Shown piece by piece: positions 1-7,337 of a stretch of DNA of 16,050 nucleotides. A program made the translations under genes and the position numbers. The DNA lies in assembly GCA_938022295.1 (NCBI GenBank), contig CALIDR010000049.1:1-16050 (forward strand), read 5' to 3'. A model generated the notes under the pieces. That model worked only from the letters and a program-made list of their open reading frames with translations. It was not told the origin of the DNA and did no database searches. Every line of letters starts with the position of its first letter. The stretch's first letter is position 1. Origin of the DNA: an uncultured Burkholderiaceae bacterium. GTDB lineage: Bacteria > Pseudomonadota > Gammaproteobacteria > Burkholderiales > Burkholderiaceae_C.

Positions 1-615
1 GAGCGCGAGCACGCGCAGCCCCATCGCGACGGCGGCGCCGGCCACCAGCGTGGCCGTCGCGCCGACGCCCGCGGCCGCCAGCCCGACGACGACCCAGCCG
101 CCGGCGAAGGCGCACACCGCGTAGGGCCGGTGGTCGCTGAAGGCGGCCGGGATCTGGTTGCACACGACGTCGCGCAGCACGCCGCCGAAGACGGCGGTGA
201 CGACGCCCATCAGCACTGCGACGAGCGGCGGCATCGCGGCGGCGAGCGCAATCTGCGTGCCGCTGGCGGCGAACAGGCCCAGGCCGAGCGCGTCGGGCCA
301 CTGCATCGCGCGTTCGGTGGGCTGCAGGTGGCGCGCCCGCACGACGAGCATCGCCCCCAGCGCGAGCGCGATCACGCCCCAGGTGTAGCCGGCGTGCTGG
401 ACCCAGAAGAACGGCCGCCGGTCGAGCAGCACGTCGCGCAGCGTGCCGCCGCCGAAGGCGGCGAGCATCGCCACCGCGGCCACGCCGACCGCGTCGAGCC
501 GCTTGCGCGCGCCTTCGATCACGCCCGACAGCGCGAACGCGCCGGTGGCGACGATCTCGAGCACCGTCTGCGCGGTCGACAGCGTCAGCGATGCGGTGAA
601 GGGCAGGGCGGCCAT
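1..615 (-). CDS. TRIC/UPF0126 (YicG-like) membrane protein, partial at its C-terminus
   Basis: Reading leftward from an ATG at 615, the frame stays open for 205 codons to the window edge, so the stop lies outside. The protein is strongly hydrophobic, with about six to seven possible membrane segments. It contains two copies of the signature of the UPF0126/TRIC family: GGGTLRDVLL near residues 56-64 and GGVLRDVVCNQIP near 144-156, each after a small-residue-rich helix (TGAFALSGV, LGLFAASGT). Family members of this type are about 200-210 residues, so nearly all of the protein is visible. Bacterial TRIC homologues form trimeric cation channels in the inner membrane; the physiological role here is unknown. 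The gene diverges from the permease at 705, with an 89-bp gap between them. I see no strong ribosome-binding site before the ATG. A GACAAT hexamer on the minus strand at 648-643 could be its -10 element. Confidence 0.88.
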   Translation of the reverse strand, partial: MAALPFTASLTLSTAQTVLEIVATGAFALSGVIEGARKRLDAVGVAAVAMLAAFGGGTLRDVLLDRRPFFWVQHAGYTWGVIALALGAMLVVRARHLQPTERAMQWPDALGLGLFAASGTQIALAAAMPPLVAVLMGVVTAVFGGVLRDVVCNQIPAAFSDHRPYAVCAFAGGWVVVGLAAAGVGATATLVAGAAVAMGLRVLAL

Positions 616-691
616 GGCGGGCGGGGCGAAGCGGGCCCGCGCATTGTCGGCCACCAATGTCCTGCCGCCGGCAGCGCGGCGCCGGCGCGCT

Positions 692-697
692 TACAGT
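692..697 (+). promoter_or_regulatory. Candidate -10 hexamer for a leaderless permease transcript
   Basis: TACAGT matches four of six positions of the sigma-70 -10 consensus. It ends seven bases before the ATG at 705, so transcription would begin at or next to the start codon. No Shine-Dalgarno sequence is visible before that ATG, which fits a leaderless messenger. No good -35 box is visible at the usual spacing. This is inferred from spacing only. Confidence 0.4.
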
Positions 698-704
698 GCC
701 CGCC

Positions 705-3254
705 ATGTTCAGCGGCTCCGCTTCACCGCTCGCGCTCGCGTGGCGGCAGACCGCGCGCGACTTCCGCGCCGGCGAGCTGCGGCTGCTCGTCGTCGCGGTG
801 CTGCTCGCGGTGGCGGCGCTGACCGCGGTGGGCTTCTTCGCCGACCGCCTGAGCCAGGGCCTGAGCCGCGACGCGCGCCAGCTGCTCGGCGGCGACGCCG
901 TGCTGTCGAGCGACAAGCCGGCGCCGCCGGCGTTCGTCGAGCAGGCGCGCGCGCTCGGCCTGCGCATCGCGACGTCGACCAGTTTCCCGAGCATGGCGCG
1001 TGCGAGCGACGAACGCGGCGGCGAGACGCGGCTGGTCGCGGTGAAGGCGGTGAGCGACGCGTACCCGCTGCGCGGCACGCTCGCGGTGCGCAGTGGCGAC
1101 GAGCCGCCGCAGACGGTGGCCGCCGGGCCCGGGCGCGGCATGGTGTGGGTCGACGCCGGGCTGCTCGACGCCTTGCAGCTGCGCGTCGGCGACCCGCTGC
1201 TGCTCGGCGACGCCGAACTCGCGATCGCACGCATCATCGTCGTCGAGCCCGACCGCGGCGCCGGCTTCATGGCCTTCGCGCCGCGCGTGATGCTGCACGA
1301 GGCGGACCTCGCCGCCACGGCGCTGATCCAGCCCGCCAGCCGCGTGACCTACCGGCTCGCGGTGGCGGCCGACGACCGCCGCGGCAGCACCGGCGAGGCT
1401 GCGGTACGCAGCTTCGTGCAGTGGGCCGAGCAGCAGATCGACGCCCAGCGGCTGCGCGGCATCCGCGTCGAGTCGCTCGAGTCGGGCCGGCCCGAGATGC
1501 AGCTCACGCTCGACCGCGCCGAGAAGTTCCTCAACCTTGTCGCCCTTCTGGCCGCGCTGCTGGCGGCGGTGGCGGTGGCGATCGCCTCGCGCGACTTCGC
1601 CAGCCGCCACCTCGACGACTGCGCGATGCTGCGCGTGCTCGGCCAGCCGCAGCGCTCGATCGCGCCCGCCTACGCGATCGAGTTCGGCTTCGTCGGCCTG
1701 CTCGCCAGCGCGCTCGGCGTGGCGCTCGGCTTCGCGGTGCACCACGTGTTCGTCGCGCTGCTGGCCGGCCTCGTCGACGCCGCGCTGCCGGCCGCCAGCG
1801 GCTGGCCGGCGCTGTTCGGCGTCGGCGTCGGGCTCACGCTGCTGCTCGGCTTCGGCCTGCCGCCGGTGCTGCAGCTGGCGCGCGTGCCGCCGCTGCGCGT
1901 GATCCGGCGCGACGTCGGCGCGCTGAAGCCGGCCTCCGCGTTCGTGCTCGCCGCGGGCACGCTCGGCTTCGCGCTGCTGCTGCTGGCGGTGGCCTCCGAC
2001 CTCAAGCTGGGCCTGATCGCGGTCGGCGGCTTCGCGGCGGCGATCGGCGTGTTCGCGCTGCTGGCGTGGCTGGCCGTGCTCGCGCTCAAGCGCCTCGTGC
2101 CCGAGGCGCGTGCGCCGCGCTGGCTGGTGCTGGCCACGCGGCAGCTCGCCGCCCGTCCGGCGTTCGCGGTGCTGCAGGTCTCGGCGCTGAGCGTGGGGCT
2201 GCTCGCGCTCGTGCTGCTCGTGCTGCTGCGCACCGACCTGATCACGAGCTGGCGCCAGGCCACGCCGCCGGACGCGCCGAACCGCTTCGTGATCAACCTG
2301 CAGCCCGACCAGGGCGAGGCGTTCCGCCAGGCGCTGGCCGAAGCCGGCGTGACGCGCTACGACTGGTACCCGATGATCCGCGGCCGGCTGGTGGCGATCA
2401 ACGGCCGCGCGGTCAACCCCGACGACTACGACGACGAGCGCACGCAGCGCCTCGTCGAGCGCGAGTTCAACCTCAGCCACGCCGCGCAGATGCCGGCCCA
2501 CAACCGGCTCGCCGCCGGGCGCTGGGTGCCCGACGAGGCCGACGGCCTGAGCGTCGAGGAGGGGCTGGCGAAGACGCTCGGCCTGCGCCTGGGCGACACG
2601 CTGCGCTTCGACATGGCCGGCATCGTGCGCGAAGGCCGGGTGACGAGCCTGCGCAAGGTCGACTGGGCGTCGATGCGCGTCAACTTCTTCGTCATGTTCC
2701 CGGTCGGCGAGCTGCCCGGGCTGCCGGCCACCACGATCTCGGCGTTCCGCGCCCCCGACCGGCCGGGCTTCGACAACGCGCTCAGCCGCCAGTTTCCGAA
2801 CGTCACGGTGGTCGACCTCTCGGCGTCGATCGCGCAGGTGCAGCGCGTGCTCGACCAGGTGATCCGCGCCGTCGAGTTCCTGTTCGGCTTCACCCTCGCC
2901 GCCGGCCTGGTGGTGCTGTTCGCCGCCGTCACCGCCACCCGCGAGGCGCGCGCGCGCGAGTTCGCCGTCATGCGCGCGATGGGCGCGGGCCGGGCGCTGC
3001 TCGCGCGCGTGCAGCGCGCCGAGCTGCTCGGCGTCGGCGCGCTGGCCGGCGTGCTCGCCGCGGTGGCGGCGGTGGTCGTCGGCTGGGCGCTGGCGCACTA
3101 CGCGTTCCAGTTCGAGTGGCACGCCTCGGCCTGGGTGCCGGCCGCCGGCGGCGCGGCCGGCGCCGTGCTCGCGCTCGCTGCGGGCTGGTGGGGCTTGCGT
3201 GAAGTCCTGCGGCGTCCGGTCGTCGAGACGCTGCGCCGCGCCGGCGACGTCTGA
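705..3254 (+). CDS. FtsX-like ABC transporter permease (large, two-module type)
   Basis: The protein is 849 residues from the ATG at 705; an in-frame ATG at 657 would add 16 Arg/Ala-rich residues and is less likely. One membrane helix lies at about residues 27-46, followed by a large periplasmic domain (about 47-270). A first FtsX permease module with several helices covers about 275-400. Further helices at about 408-465 and 487-510 precede a second periplasmic domain (about 515-715). A second FtsX module occupies about 722-840, ending in the typical tail LREVLRRPVVETLRR. This is the layout of the YbbP/lipoprotein-export type of MacB-FtsX superfamily permease. Such permeases act with a separate ATPase to drive periplasmic work or to extract lipophilic substrates, rather than classical import. 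No ATPase gene lies beside it in this window. The kinase gene begins 32 bases downstream. The substrate cannot be told from sequence. Confidence 0.9.
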   Translation: MFSGSASPLALAWRQTARDFRAGELRLLVVAVLLAVAALTAVGFFADRLSQGLSRDARQLLGGDAVLSSDKPAPPAFVEQARALGLRIATSTSFPSMARASDERGGETRLVAVKAVSDAYPLRGTLAVRSGDEPPQTVAAGPGRGMVWVDAGLLDALQLRVGDPLLLGDAELAIARIIVVEPDRGAGFMAFAPRVMLHEADLAATALIQPASRVTYRLAVAADDRRGSTGEAAVRSFVQWAEQQIDAQRLRGIRVESLESGRPEMQLTLDRAEKFLNLVALLAALLAAVAVAIASRDFASRHLDDCAMLRVLGQPQRSIAPAYAIEFGFVGLLASALGVALGFAVHHVFVALLAGLVDAALPAASGWPALFGVGVGLTLLLGFGLPPVLQLARVPPLRVIRRDVGALKPASAFVLAAGTLGFALLLLAVASDLKLGLIAVGGFAAAIGVFALLAWLAVLALKRLVPEARAPRWLVLATRQLAARPAFAVLQVSALSVGLLALVLLVLLRTDLITSWRQATPPDAPNRFVINLQPDQGEAFRQALAEAGVTRYDWYPMIRGRLVAINGRAVNPDDYDDERTQRLVEREFNLSHAAQMPAHNRLAAGRWVPDEADGLSVEEGLAKTLGLRLGDTLRFDMAGIVREGRVTSLRKVDWASMRVNFFVMFPVGELPGLPATTISAFRAPDRPGFDNALSRQFPNVTVVDLSASIAQVQRVLDQVIRAVEFLFGFTLAAGLVVLFAAVTATREARAREFAVMRAMGAGRALLARVQRAELLGVGALAGVLAAVAAVVVGWALAHYAFQFEWHASAWVPAAGGAAGAVLALAAGWWGLREVLRRPVVETLRRAGDV

Positions 3255-3271
3255 TCCGCGCCGGGGCGCTT

Positions 3272-3280
3272 TGCGATACT
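3272..3280 (+). promoter_or_regulatory. Candidate extended -10 element before the histidine kinase
   Basis: TGC followed by GATACT forms an extended -10 (TGn plus five of six consensus bases). The hexamer ends six bases before the ATG at 3287, placing the expected transcription start on the start codon. The 32-base gap after the permease stop shows no ribosome-binding site. The two-component pair may therefore have its own leaderless transcript besides read-through from the permease. No convincing -35 box is seen. Confidence 0.45.
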
Positions 3281-3286
3281 CCCGGC

Positions 3287-4438
3287 ATGGAAACGCCGGG
3301 GGCGTCGCGACGGCTGCGGGTGCTGCATCTGGAGGACTCGCCACTGGACCACGACCTGGCCGCCACGCACCTGCGCCGCAGCGGGCTGGACGTGGACTTG
3401 CGGCGCATCGACACCGCTGCCGAGCTCGACGCCGCGCTCGCCGAGCCGTGGGACGCCGTGCTGTCGGACTTCAACCTGCCGGGCTTCGGCGGCCTGCAGG
3501 CGCTCGAGCGGGTGCGCGCCAGCGGCCGCGCGGTGCCGTTCATCCTGCTGTCCGGCGAGATCGGCGAGGACATGGCGGTGCAGGCGATGCGCCAGGGCGC
3601 GAGCGACTACGTGCTCAAGCAGAACATGGCGCGCCTGGCGCCCGCGCTCGAGAACGCGATCGCCGCCGCCGAGGCCGAGCGCGCGCGCCAGGCCGCCGAC
3701 CGCGAGCTGACGCTGTCGCGCCAGCGGCTGTCGGAGCTCGCGCAGCACCTGCAGGCCAGCATCGACAGCGAGCGCGCCGCGATTGCGCGCGAGATCCACG
3801 ACGACGTCGGCGGCTCGCTGGTGGCGCTGAAGTTCGACCTTGCGTGGATCGAGCGCCGCACCGCCGACCCCGAGGTGCGCCAGCGCGTGCAGTCGGCGCT
3901 CGAGACCGTCAGCCACGCGATCGAGAGCAGCAAGCGCATCATGCACAACCTGCGCCCGGCCATCCTCGAGCAGGGGCTGGTGGCGGCGCTGCAGTGGATG
4001 GCCGCGCGCTTCGAGAAGCGCACCGGCGTGGCCTGCCGCTTCCGCAGCAGCCACGAAGAGATGCCCGCGCTGCCACCGGGTGTGCCGCTGGTGGCCTACC
4101 GCACGGCGCAGGAGGCGCTGACCAACGTCAGCAAGCACGCGCGCGCCACGCGCGTGACGATCGACCTCACGCTCACCCGCGGCGACCTGCTGCTCGAGGT
4201 CGCCGACGACGGCGTCGGCCTGACGCGGCAGGACCTCGCCAAGGCGCGCAGCTTCGGCATCCGCGGCCTGCACGAGCGCGCCTCGACGGTGGGCGGCAGC
4301 ATCGAACTGTCCAGCGGCTCGCGCGGCACCAGCCTGCTGCTGACGGTGCCGCTGGCGGCGCCGATCACCGTGATCGAGCCGATGGCGATCGACTCCGACC
4401 TCGAGCACGACCCGACGACGGCCTGGGGGGAGATGTGA
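3287..4438 (+). CDS. Cytoplasmic sensor histidine kinase with N-terminal receiver domain (HisKA_3 type)
   Basis: The 383-residue protein has no membrane segment. Residues 10-130 form a CheY-like receiver, with the acidic pair E16/D17, phospho-acceptor D61 in SDFNLPG, S89 in LLSGE and K111 in YVLKQ. A coiled-coil-like linker (about 125-160) leads to the HisKA_3 dimerisation helix with IAREIHDDVGGSL and phospho-histidine H171. The HATPase domain follows (about 262-356): N-box QEALTNVSKHA (N280), G1 box DDGVG and G2 box GIRGLHERA. This is the NarX/DesK-like kinase class that phosphorylates NarL/FixJ regulators, which matches the next gene. Because the input module is itself a receiver, the kinase probably takes its signal from another phosphorelay or a phosphodonor rather than from an external ligand; that is inference. 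Its last codons overlap the regulator start (ATGTGA). Confidence 0.93.
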   Translation: METPGASRRLRVLHLEDSPLDHDLAATHLRRSGLDVDLRRIDTAAELDAALAEPWDAVLSDFNLPGFGGLQALERVRASGRAVPFILLSGEIGEDMAVQAMRQGASDYVLKQNMARLAPALENAIAAAEAERARQAADRELTLSRQRLSELAQHLQASIDSERAAIAREIHDDVGGSLVALKFDLAWIERRTADPEVRQRVQSALETVSHAIESSKRIMHNLRPAILEQGLVAALQWMAARFEKRTGVACRFRSSHEEMPALPPGVPLVAYRTAQEALTNVSKHARATRVTIDLTLTRGDLLLEVADDGVGLTRQDLAKARSFGIRGLHERASTVGGSIELSSGSRGTSLLLTVPLAAPITVIEPMAIDSDLEHDPTTAWGEM

Positions 4439-5070
4439 TCGACGTCATCCTCTGCGACGACCACGCGCTGATCCGCCGCGGCATCCGCGACACGCTGTCC
4501 GACGCCGCCGACATCCGCGTCGTCGGCGAGGCCGGCGACTACGGCGAGCTGCGCGCGCTGATGCGCACGACGAAGTGCGACGTGCTCGTGCTCGACATCA
4601 ACCTGCCCGGGCGCAGCGGCCTGGACGTGCTGCACGTGCTGAAGGACGAGGGCAGCGCGGTGAAGGTGCTCGTCGTCAGCATGTACCCCGAGGACCAGTA
4701 CGCGATCCGCGCCCTGCGCGCCGGCGCCTACGGCTACGTCAACAAGGGCGGCGACCCGCAGCTGATCGTGCAGGCCGTGCGCACGGTGGCGCAGGGCCGC
4801 AAGTACGTGACGCCCGAGATCGCGCAGATGCTCGTCGAGAGCCTGACCACGCCCGTGCCGCAGCAGGCGCACGACAAGCTGTCGGACCGCGAGCTGCAGA
4901 CGCTGGTGATGATCGCCTCGGGCAAGCGGCTGTCCGACATCGCCGAGGAGCTGATGCTGTCGCCGAAGACGGTGTCGGTCTACCGCGCGCGCGTGCTCGA
5001 GAAGCTGGGCCTGGCGAACAACTCCGAGCTCACGGTCTACGCGATCCGCAACGGGCTGGTCGGCGACTGA
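4435..5070 (+). CDS. NarL/FixJ-family response regulator (REC-LuxR HTH)
   Basis: The chosen start is the GTG at 4435, overlapping the kinase stop by four bases (GTGA), with a GGGGGGAG purine run just before it. It gives a 211-residue protein, the usual size for this family. The receiver domain (about 1-120) shows D8/D9, phospho-acceptor D54 in LVLDINLPG, S82 in VVSMY and K104 in VNKGG. The C-terminal LuxR-type helix-turn-helix (about 147-208) begins LSDRELQTLVMIASGK and contains the recognition segment LMLSPKTVSVYRARVLEKLGL. It is almost certainly the DNA-binding partner of the upstream kinase, to which it is translationally coupled. Its targets are unknown. Nearby candidates are the permease, the glycosyltransferase gene and the flagellar genes, but no operator can be named from sequence alone. 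Confidence 0.94.
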   Translation: MIDVILCDDHALIRRGIRDTLSDAADIRVVGEAGDYGELRALMRTTKCDVLVLDINLPGRSGLDVLHVLKDEGSAVKVLVVSMYPEDQYAIRALRAGAYGYVNKGGDPQLIVQAVRTVAQGRKYVTPEIAQMLVESLTTPVPQQAHDKLSDRELQTLVMIASGKRLSDIAEELMLSPKTVSVYRARVLEKLGLANNSELTVYAIRNGLVGD

Positions 5071-5071
5071 G

Positions 5072-5089
5072 CGGCGCCGATCGGCGCCG
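5072..5089. terminator. Perfect 18-bp palindrome just after the response-regulator stop
   Basis: CGGCGCCGA followed by TCGGCGCCG is a perfect inverted repeat starting two bases after the stop codon. As RNA it can fold into a seven-pair GC stem with a GATC loop. There is no T-run after it. It may be a terminator of the kinase-regulator transcript or a protein-binding palindrome. GC-rich DNA gives such repeats by chance more often than balanced DNA does. Confidence 0.4.
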
Positions 5090-5218
5090 AACTGCGGGCG
5101 CGCAGGCGTTCGTTTCCGGCGAACGGCCCGGCGGCACCGTTCCTAGCATTCGACGCGGCGTTCGTCGCTGCCCTGCCGCCCGCCGGCGTGGCAGCGCGGA
5201 CGCGGGCGCCCCGGCGCC

Positions 5219-5240
5219 GGCCGACGACCACGTGTCGGCC
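5219..5240. repeat. Inverted repeat in the glycosyltransferase upstream region
   Basis: GGCCGAC and GTCGGCC flank an eight-base loop, 49 bases before the GTG start at 5290. A second, weaker inverted repeat lies at 5107-5125 (CGTTCG, seven-base loop, CGAACG). Otherwise the 219-bp gap 5071-5289 holds no gene that I can support. A regulatory role for either repeat is possible but unproven. Confidence 0.3.
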
Positions 5241-5289
5241 AATCCCCCGGGGCGAGCCGACCACCCCGACCGGCCGAAGGAGCCCACGC

Positions 5290-7182
5290 GTGTCGAAGAC
5301 CCCTTCCGTGCCGCTCGCGGCCGAGTTCACGCAGGCCACGCTGCTCGCCTGGGAGGGCCGTCTCGGGCTGCTCGAGCTGCTCGACGCGGCCAGCGCGCTC
5401 GCGGCGCGCGGCGCGCCGGCGCTGGCCGCCGTCCTGTACCGCACCTGGCTCGCGCGCAACCGCACGCCGCACCGGCACCTGGTGCTGTTCAACCTCGGCG
5501 TGATCCTGTTCGCCGAGGGCGACCTGGCCGGCGCGCGCGAGGCCTACGCGCAGGCGCTGCACCTCGCGCCGGGCTTCCTGCAACCGCGGTTCAACCTCGG
5601 CCTCACCTACGAGCGCCTCGGCGACAGCGACGCCGCAACGGCGCAGTGGCGCTGGATCGAGGGCCGCGCCAGCGCCGACGACGCCGAGCAGCGCCCCCTG
5701 CTGCTGCTGGCACTGAACAACCTCGGCCGCCACTACGAGGACCAGGGCCGCTACGCCGACGCGCTGGCGTGCCTGGACCGCAGCCTGCGCATCGAGCCGA
5801 ACCAGCCCGACGTCGTCCATCACTGGGTGTTCCTGCGCGCCAAGCAGTGCCAGTGGCCGGTCTACGAGCCGCTGCCGGGGCTGCCGGTGGAAGTGCAGCG
5901 CCAGTGCACCTCGGCGCTGGCGATGATCAGCCAGTCGGAGGATCCGCGCGAGCAGCTCGACGCGGCGCAGCGCTACGTGGCGCAGAAGGTGCGCCCGGAC
6001 CTGCCGCGGCTCGCCCCGGCGCGCCCCTACGGCCACCGGCGGCTGCGCGTCGGCTACTGCTCGTCGGACTTCTGCCTGCACCCGGTGGCGATGCTGACGG
6101 TGGAGCTGTTCGAGCTGCACGACCGCGAGCGTTTCGAGGTCTACGGCTTCGACTGGAGCCGCGACGACGGCTCGGCACTGCGCCGCCGCGTCGCTGCCGC
6201 GTTCGATCACTTCGTGCCGATCCACGCGCTCGACGACGAGCAGGCGGCGCGGCTGATCCGCGAGCACGAGATCGACGTCCTCGTCGACCTCCAGGGCCAG
6301 ACGCTCGGCGCGCGGCCGGACATGCTCGCGCGGCGCCCGGCGCCGGTGCAGGTCACGTACCTCGGCCTGCCGGCGACGACCGGGCTGCCGTTCATCGACC
6401 ACGTCGTCGCCGACCGCTTCCTGATCCCCGAGCCGGCGCAGGCGTTCTACACCGAACGGCCGCTGTACCTGCCCGACGTCTACCAGGTCAGCGACCGCCG
6501 CCGCGCGAGCGCGCCGGCGCCCGCGCGCGCGGCCTGCGGGCTGCCGGACGACGCGTTCGTCTACTGCTGCTTCAACAACAACTACAAGATCACGCCGTCG
6601 GTGTTCGCCGCATGGATGAACATCCTGCGCCGCGTGCCGGGCAGCGTGCTGTGGCTGCTCGCCGACAACCCCTGGGCGCGCGAGAACCTGCGCCGCGAGG
6701 CGATCGGCCACGGCGTCGACGAGCGGCGTCTGGTCTTCGCCGGGCGCGCGGCGCCGGCCGAGTACCTCGCGCGCTACGCGGTGGCCGACCTGTTCCTCGA
6801 CACCTACCCGTTCAACGCCGGCACCACCGCCAACGACGCGCTGTGGATGGGGCTGCCCGTGCTCACGCGCGCGGGGCAGACGTTCGCCTCGCGCATGGCC
6901 GGCTCGCTGCTCACCGCGGCCGGGCTGCCGGAGCTGATCGCCGACGACCTCGCCGCCTACGAGGCCAAGGCGGTGCAGCTCGGCCACGCGCCGCGGCGTT
7001 GCCGCGAGCTGCGCGAGCACCTGCGCGCGGTGCGCGAGCACGGCGCGCTGTTCGACACGCCGCGCTTCGTGCGCCACTTCGAGCGGGCGCTCGAGTCGCT
7101 CGTTCCCACGCATGACGGATCGCCGGACCGTGCTTCCTGCACGGAGTTCAGCGCTGCCATCGAAACGGCAGCGCTCACGTGA
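5290..7182 (+). CDS. TPR-containing GT41 family protein glycosyltransferase (O-GlcNAc transferase/SPINDLY-like)
   Basis: The start is the GTG at 5290, seven bases after a strong AAGGAG (5277-5282); an upstream ATG at 5188 would only add low-complexity Arg/Pro/Thr residues. The 630-residue protein has a helical N-terminus with TPR units at about 63-94, 97-128 and 139-171 (FNLGVILFAEGD, FNLGLTYERLGD, NNLGRHYEDQGR). The catalytic region covers about 250-605. It carries LHPVAM (H264, counterpart of the catalytic-pocket His of human OGT), DLQGQTLG, the strongly conserved APVQVTYLGLPATTG, FNNNYKI (K433, likely UDP-contacting Lys) and DTYPFNAGTTANDALWMGLPVLT with D516. No signal peptide or membrane helix is present, so it acts in the cytoplasm. 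Family members transfer a sugar from a nucleotide donor to Ser/Thr, or Asn in HMW1C-type enzymes. The donor and acceptor are unknown. The next gene, a Ser/Thr-rich repeat protein, and flagellin are the obvious candidate acceptors. Confidence 0.92.
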   Translation: MSKTPSVPLAAEFTQATLLAWEGRLGLLELLDAASALAARGAPALAAVLYRTWLARNRTPHRHLVLFNLGVILFAEGDLAGAREAYAQALHLAPGFLQPRFNLGLTYERLGDSDAATAQWRWIEGRASADDAEQRPLLLLALNNLGRHYEDQGRYADALACLDRSLRIEPNQPDVVHHWVFLRAKQCQWPVYEPLPGLPVEVQRQCTSALAMISQSEDPREQLDAAQRYVAQKVRPDLPRLAPARPYGHRRLRVGYCSSDFCLHPVAMLTVELFELHDRERFEVYGFDWSRDDGSALRRRVAAAFDHFVPIHALDDEQAARLIREHEIDVLVDLQGQTLGARPDMLARRPAPVQVTYLGLPATTGLPFIDHVVADRFLIPEPAQAFYTERPLYLPDVYQVSDRRRASAPAPARAACGLPDDAFVYCCFNNNYKITPSVFAAWMNILRRVPGSVLWLLADNPWARENLRREAIGHGVDERRLVFAGRAAPAEYLARYAVADLFLDTYPFNAGTTANDALWMGLPVLTRAGQTFASRMAGSLLTAAGLPELIADDLAAYEAKAVQLGHAPRRCRELREHLRAVREHGALFDTPRFVRHFERALESLVPTHDGSPDRASCTEFSAAIETAALT

Positions 7183-7184
7183 GC
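7150..7184 (+). terminator. Stem-loop and overlapping palindrome at the end of the glycosyltransferase gene
   Basis: AGCGCTGCC (7150-7158) and GGCAGCGCT (7167-7175) form a perfect nine-pair stem with an eight-base loop inside the last codons. A 12-bp palindrome, GCTCACGTGAGC (7173-7184), overlaps it and spans the stop codon. The two structures are mutually exclusive. No T-run follows. They may terminate the glycosyltransferase transcript ahead of the separate promoter at 7206. Confidence 0.4.
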
Positions 7185-7205
7185 AAGGCGCATGCCCGAA
7201 ACCGC

Positions 7206-7232
7206 TCAAGTCCATCGACCCGGCGCCGATAG
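7206..7232 (+). promoter_or_regulatory. Sigma-28 (FliA) flagellar promoter
   Basis: TCAAGTCC (7206-7213), an 11-base spacer and GCCGATAG (7225-7232) match the flagellar sigma-28 consensus (TAAAGTTT-N11-GCCGATAA; beta/gamma relatives often have TCAAG at -35). The -10 half matches at seven of eight positions and the spacer is exact. It lies in the only non-coding gap before the repeat-protein gene, on the right strand, giving a leader of about 100 bases. It implies expression together with flagellin and other late flagellar genes. Confidence 0.78.
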
Positions 7233-7249
7233 CTCCACGACAAGGCCGC

Positions 7250-7307
7250 CGGCAGGGGTCGCGAACGTCCTGCCGCGCGGCGCCGCGGGCCACCGGTGTC
7301 GACACCG
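7250..7307 (+). repeat. Two inverted repeats in the repeat-protein leader
   Basis: CGGCAGG (7250-7256) pairs with CCTGCCG (7269-7275) across a 12-base loop. A perfect 14-bp palindrome, CGGTGTCGACACCG, lies at 7294-7307, thirty bases before the ATG. Both fall inside the predicted sigma-28 transcript, so they could be leader hairpins affecting translation or stability. The palindrome could instead bind a dimeric regulator. Confidence 0.35.
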
Positions 7308-7337
7308 CCACGCTGACCGCCTTCACGAGGAATCGCC

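Noticed and set aside
723..3344. An 873-codon minus-strand open frame opposite the permease
   Set aside because: Arg/His/Gln-rich translation with no domain; high GC content suppresses stops. The plus-strand permease is a clear family member.
5120..5145. ECF-sigma-like GAAC and TCCTA pair
   Set aside because: The spacer is short and the -35 match is only four bases; too weak to call.
5133..5147. Sigma-54-like -24/-12 elements (GGCAC and TAGC) before the glycosyltransferase gene
   Set aside because: The GG to GC spacing is one base longer than the near-invariant sigma-54 spacing and the -12 part is imperfect.
4575..7115. An 846-codon plus-strand open frame crossing the regulator and the glycosyltransferase
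   Set aside because: Arg/Ala/Pro-rich shadow in another frame of two well-supported genes.
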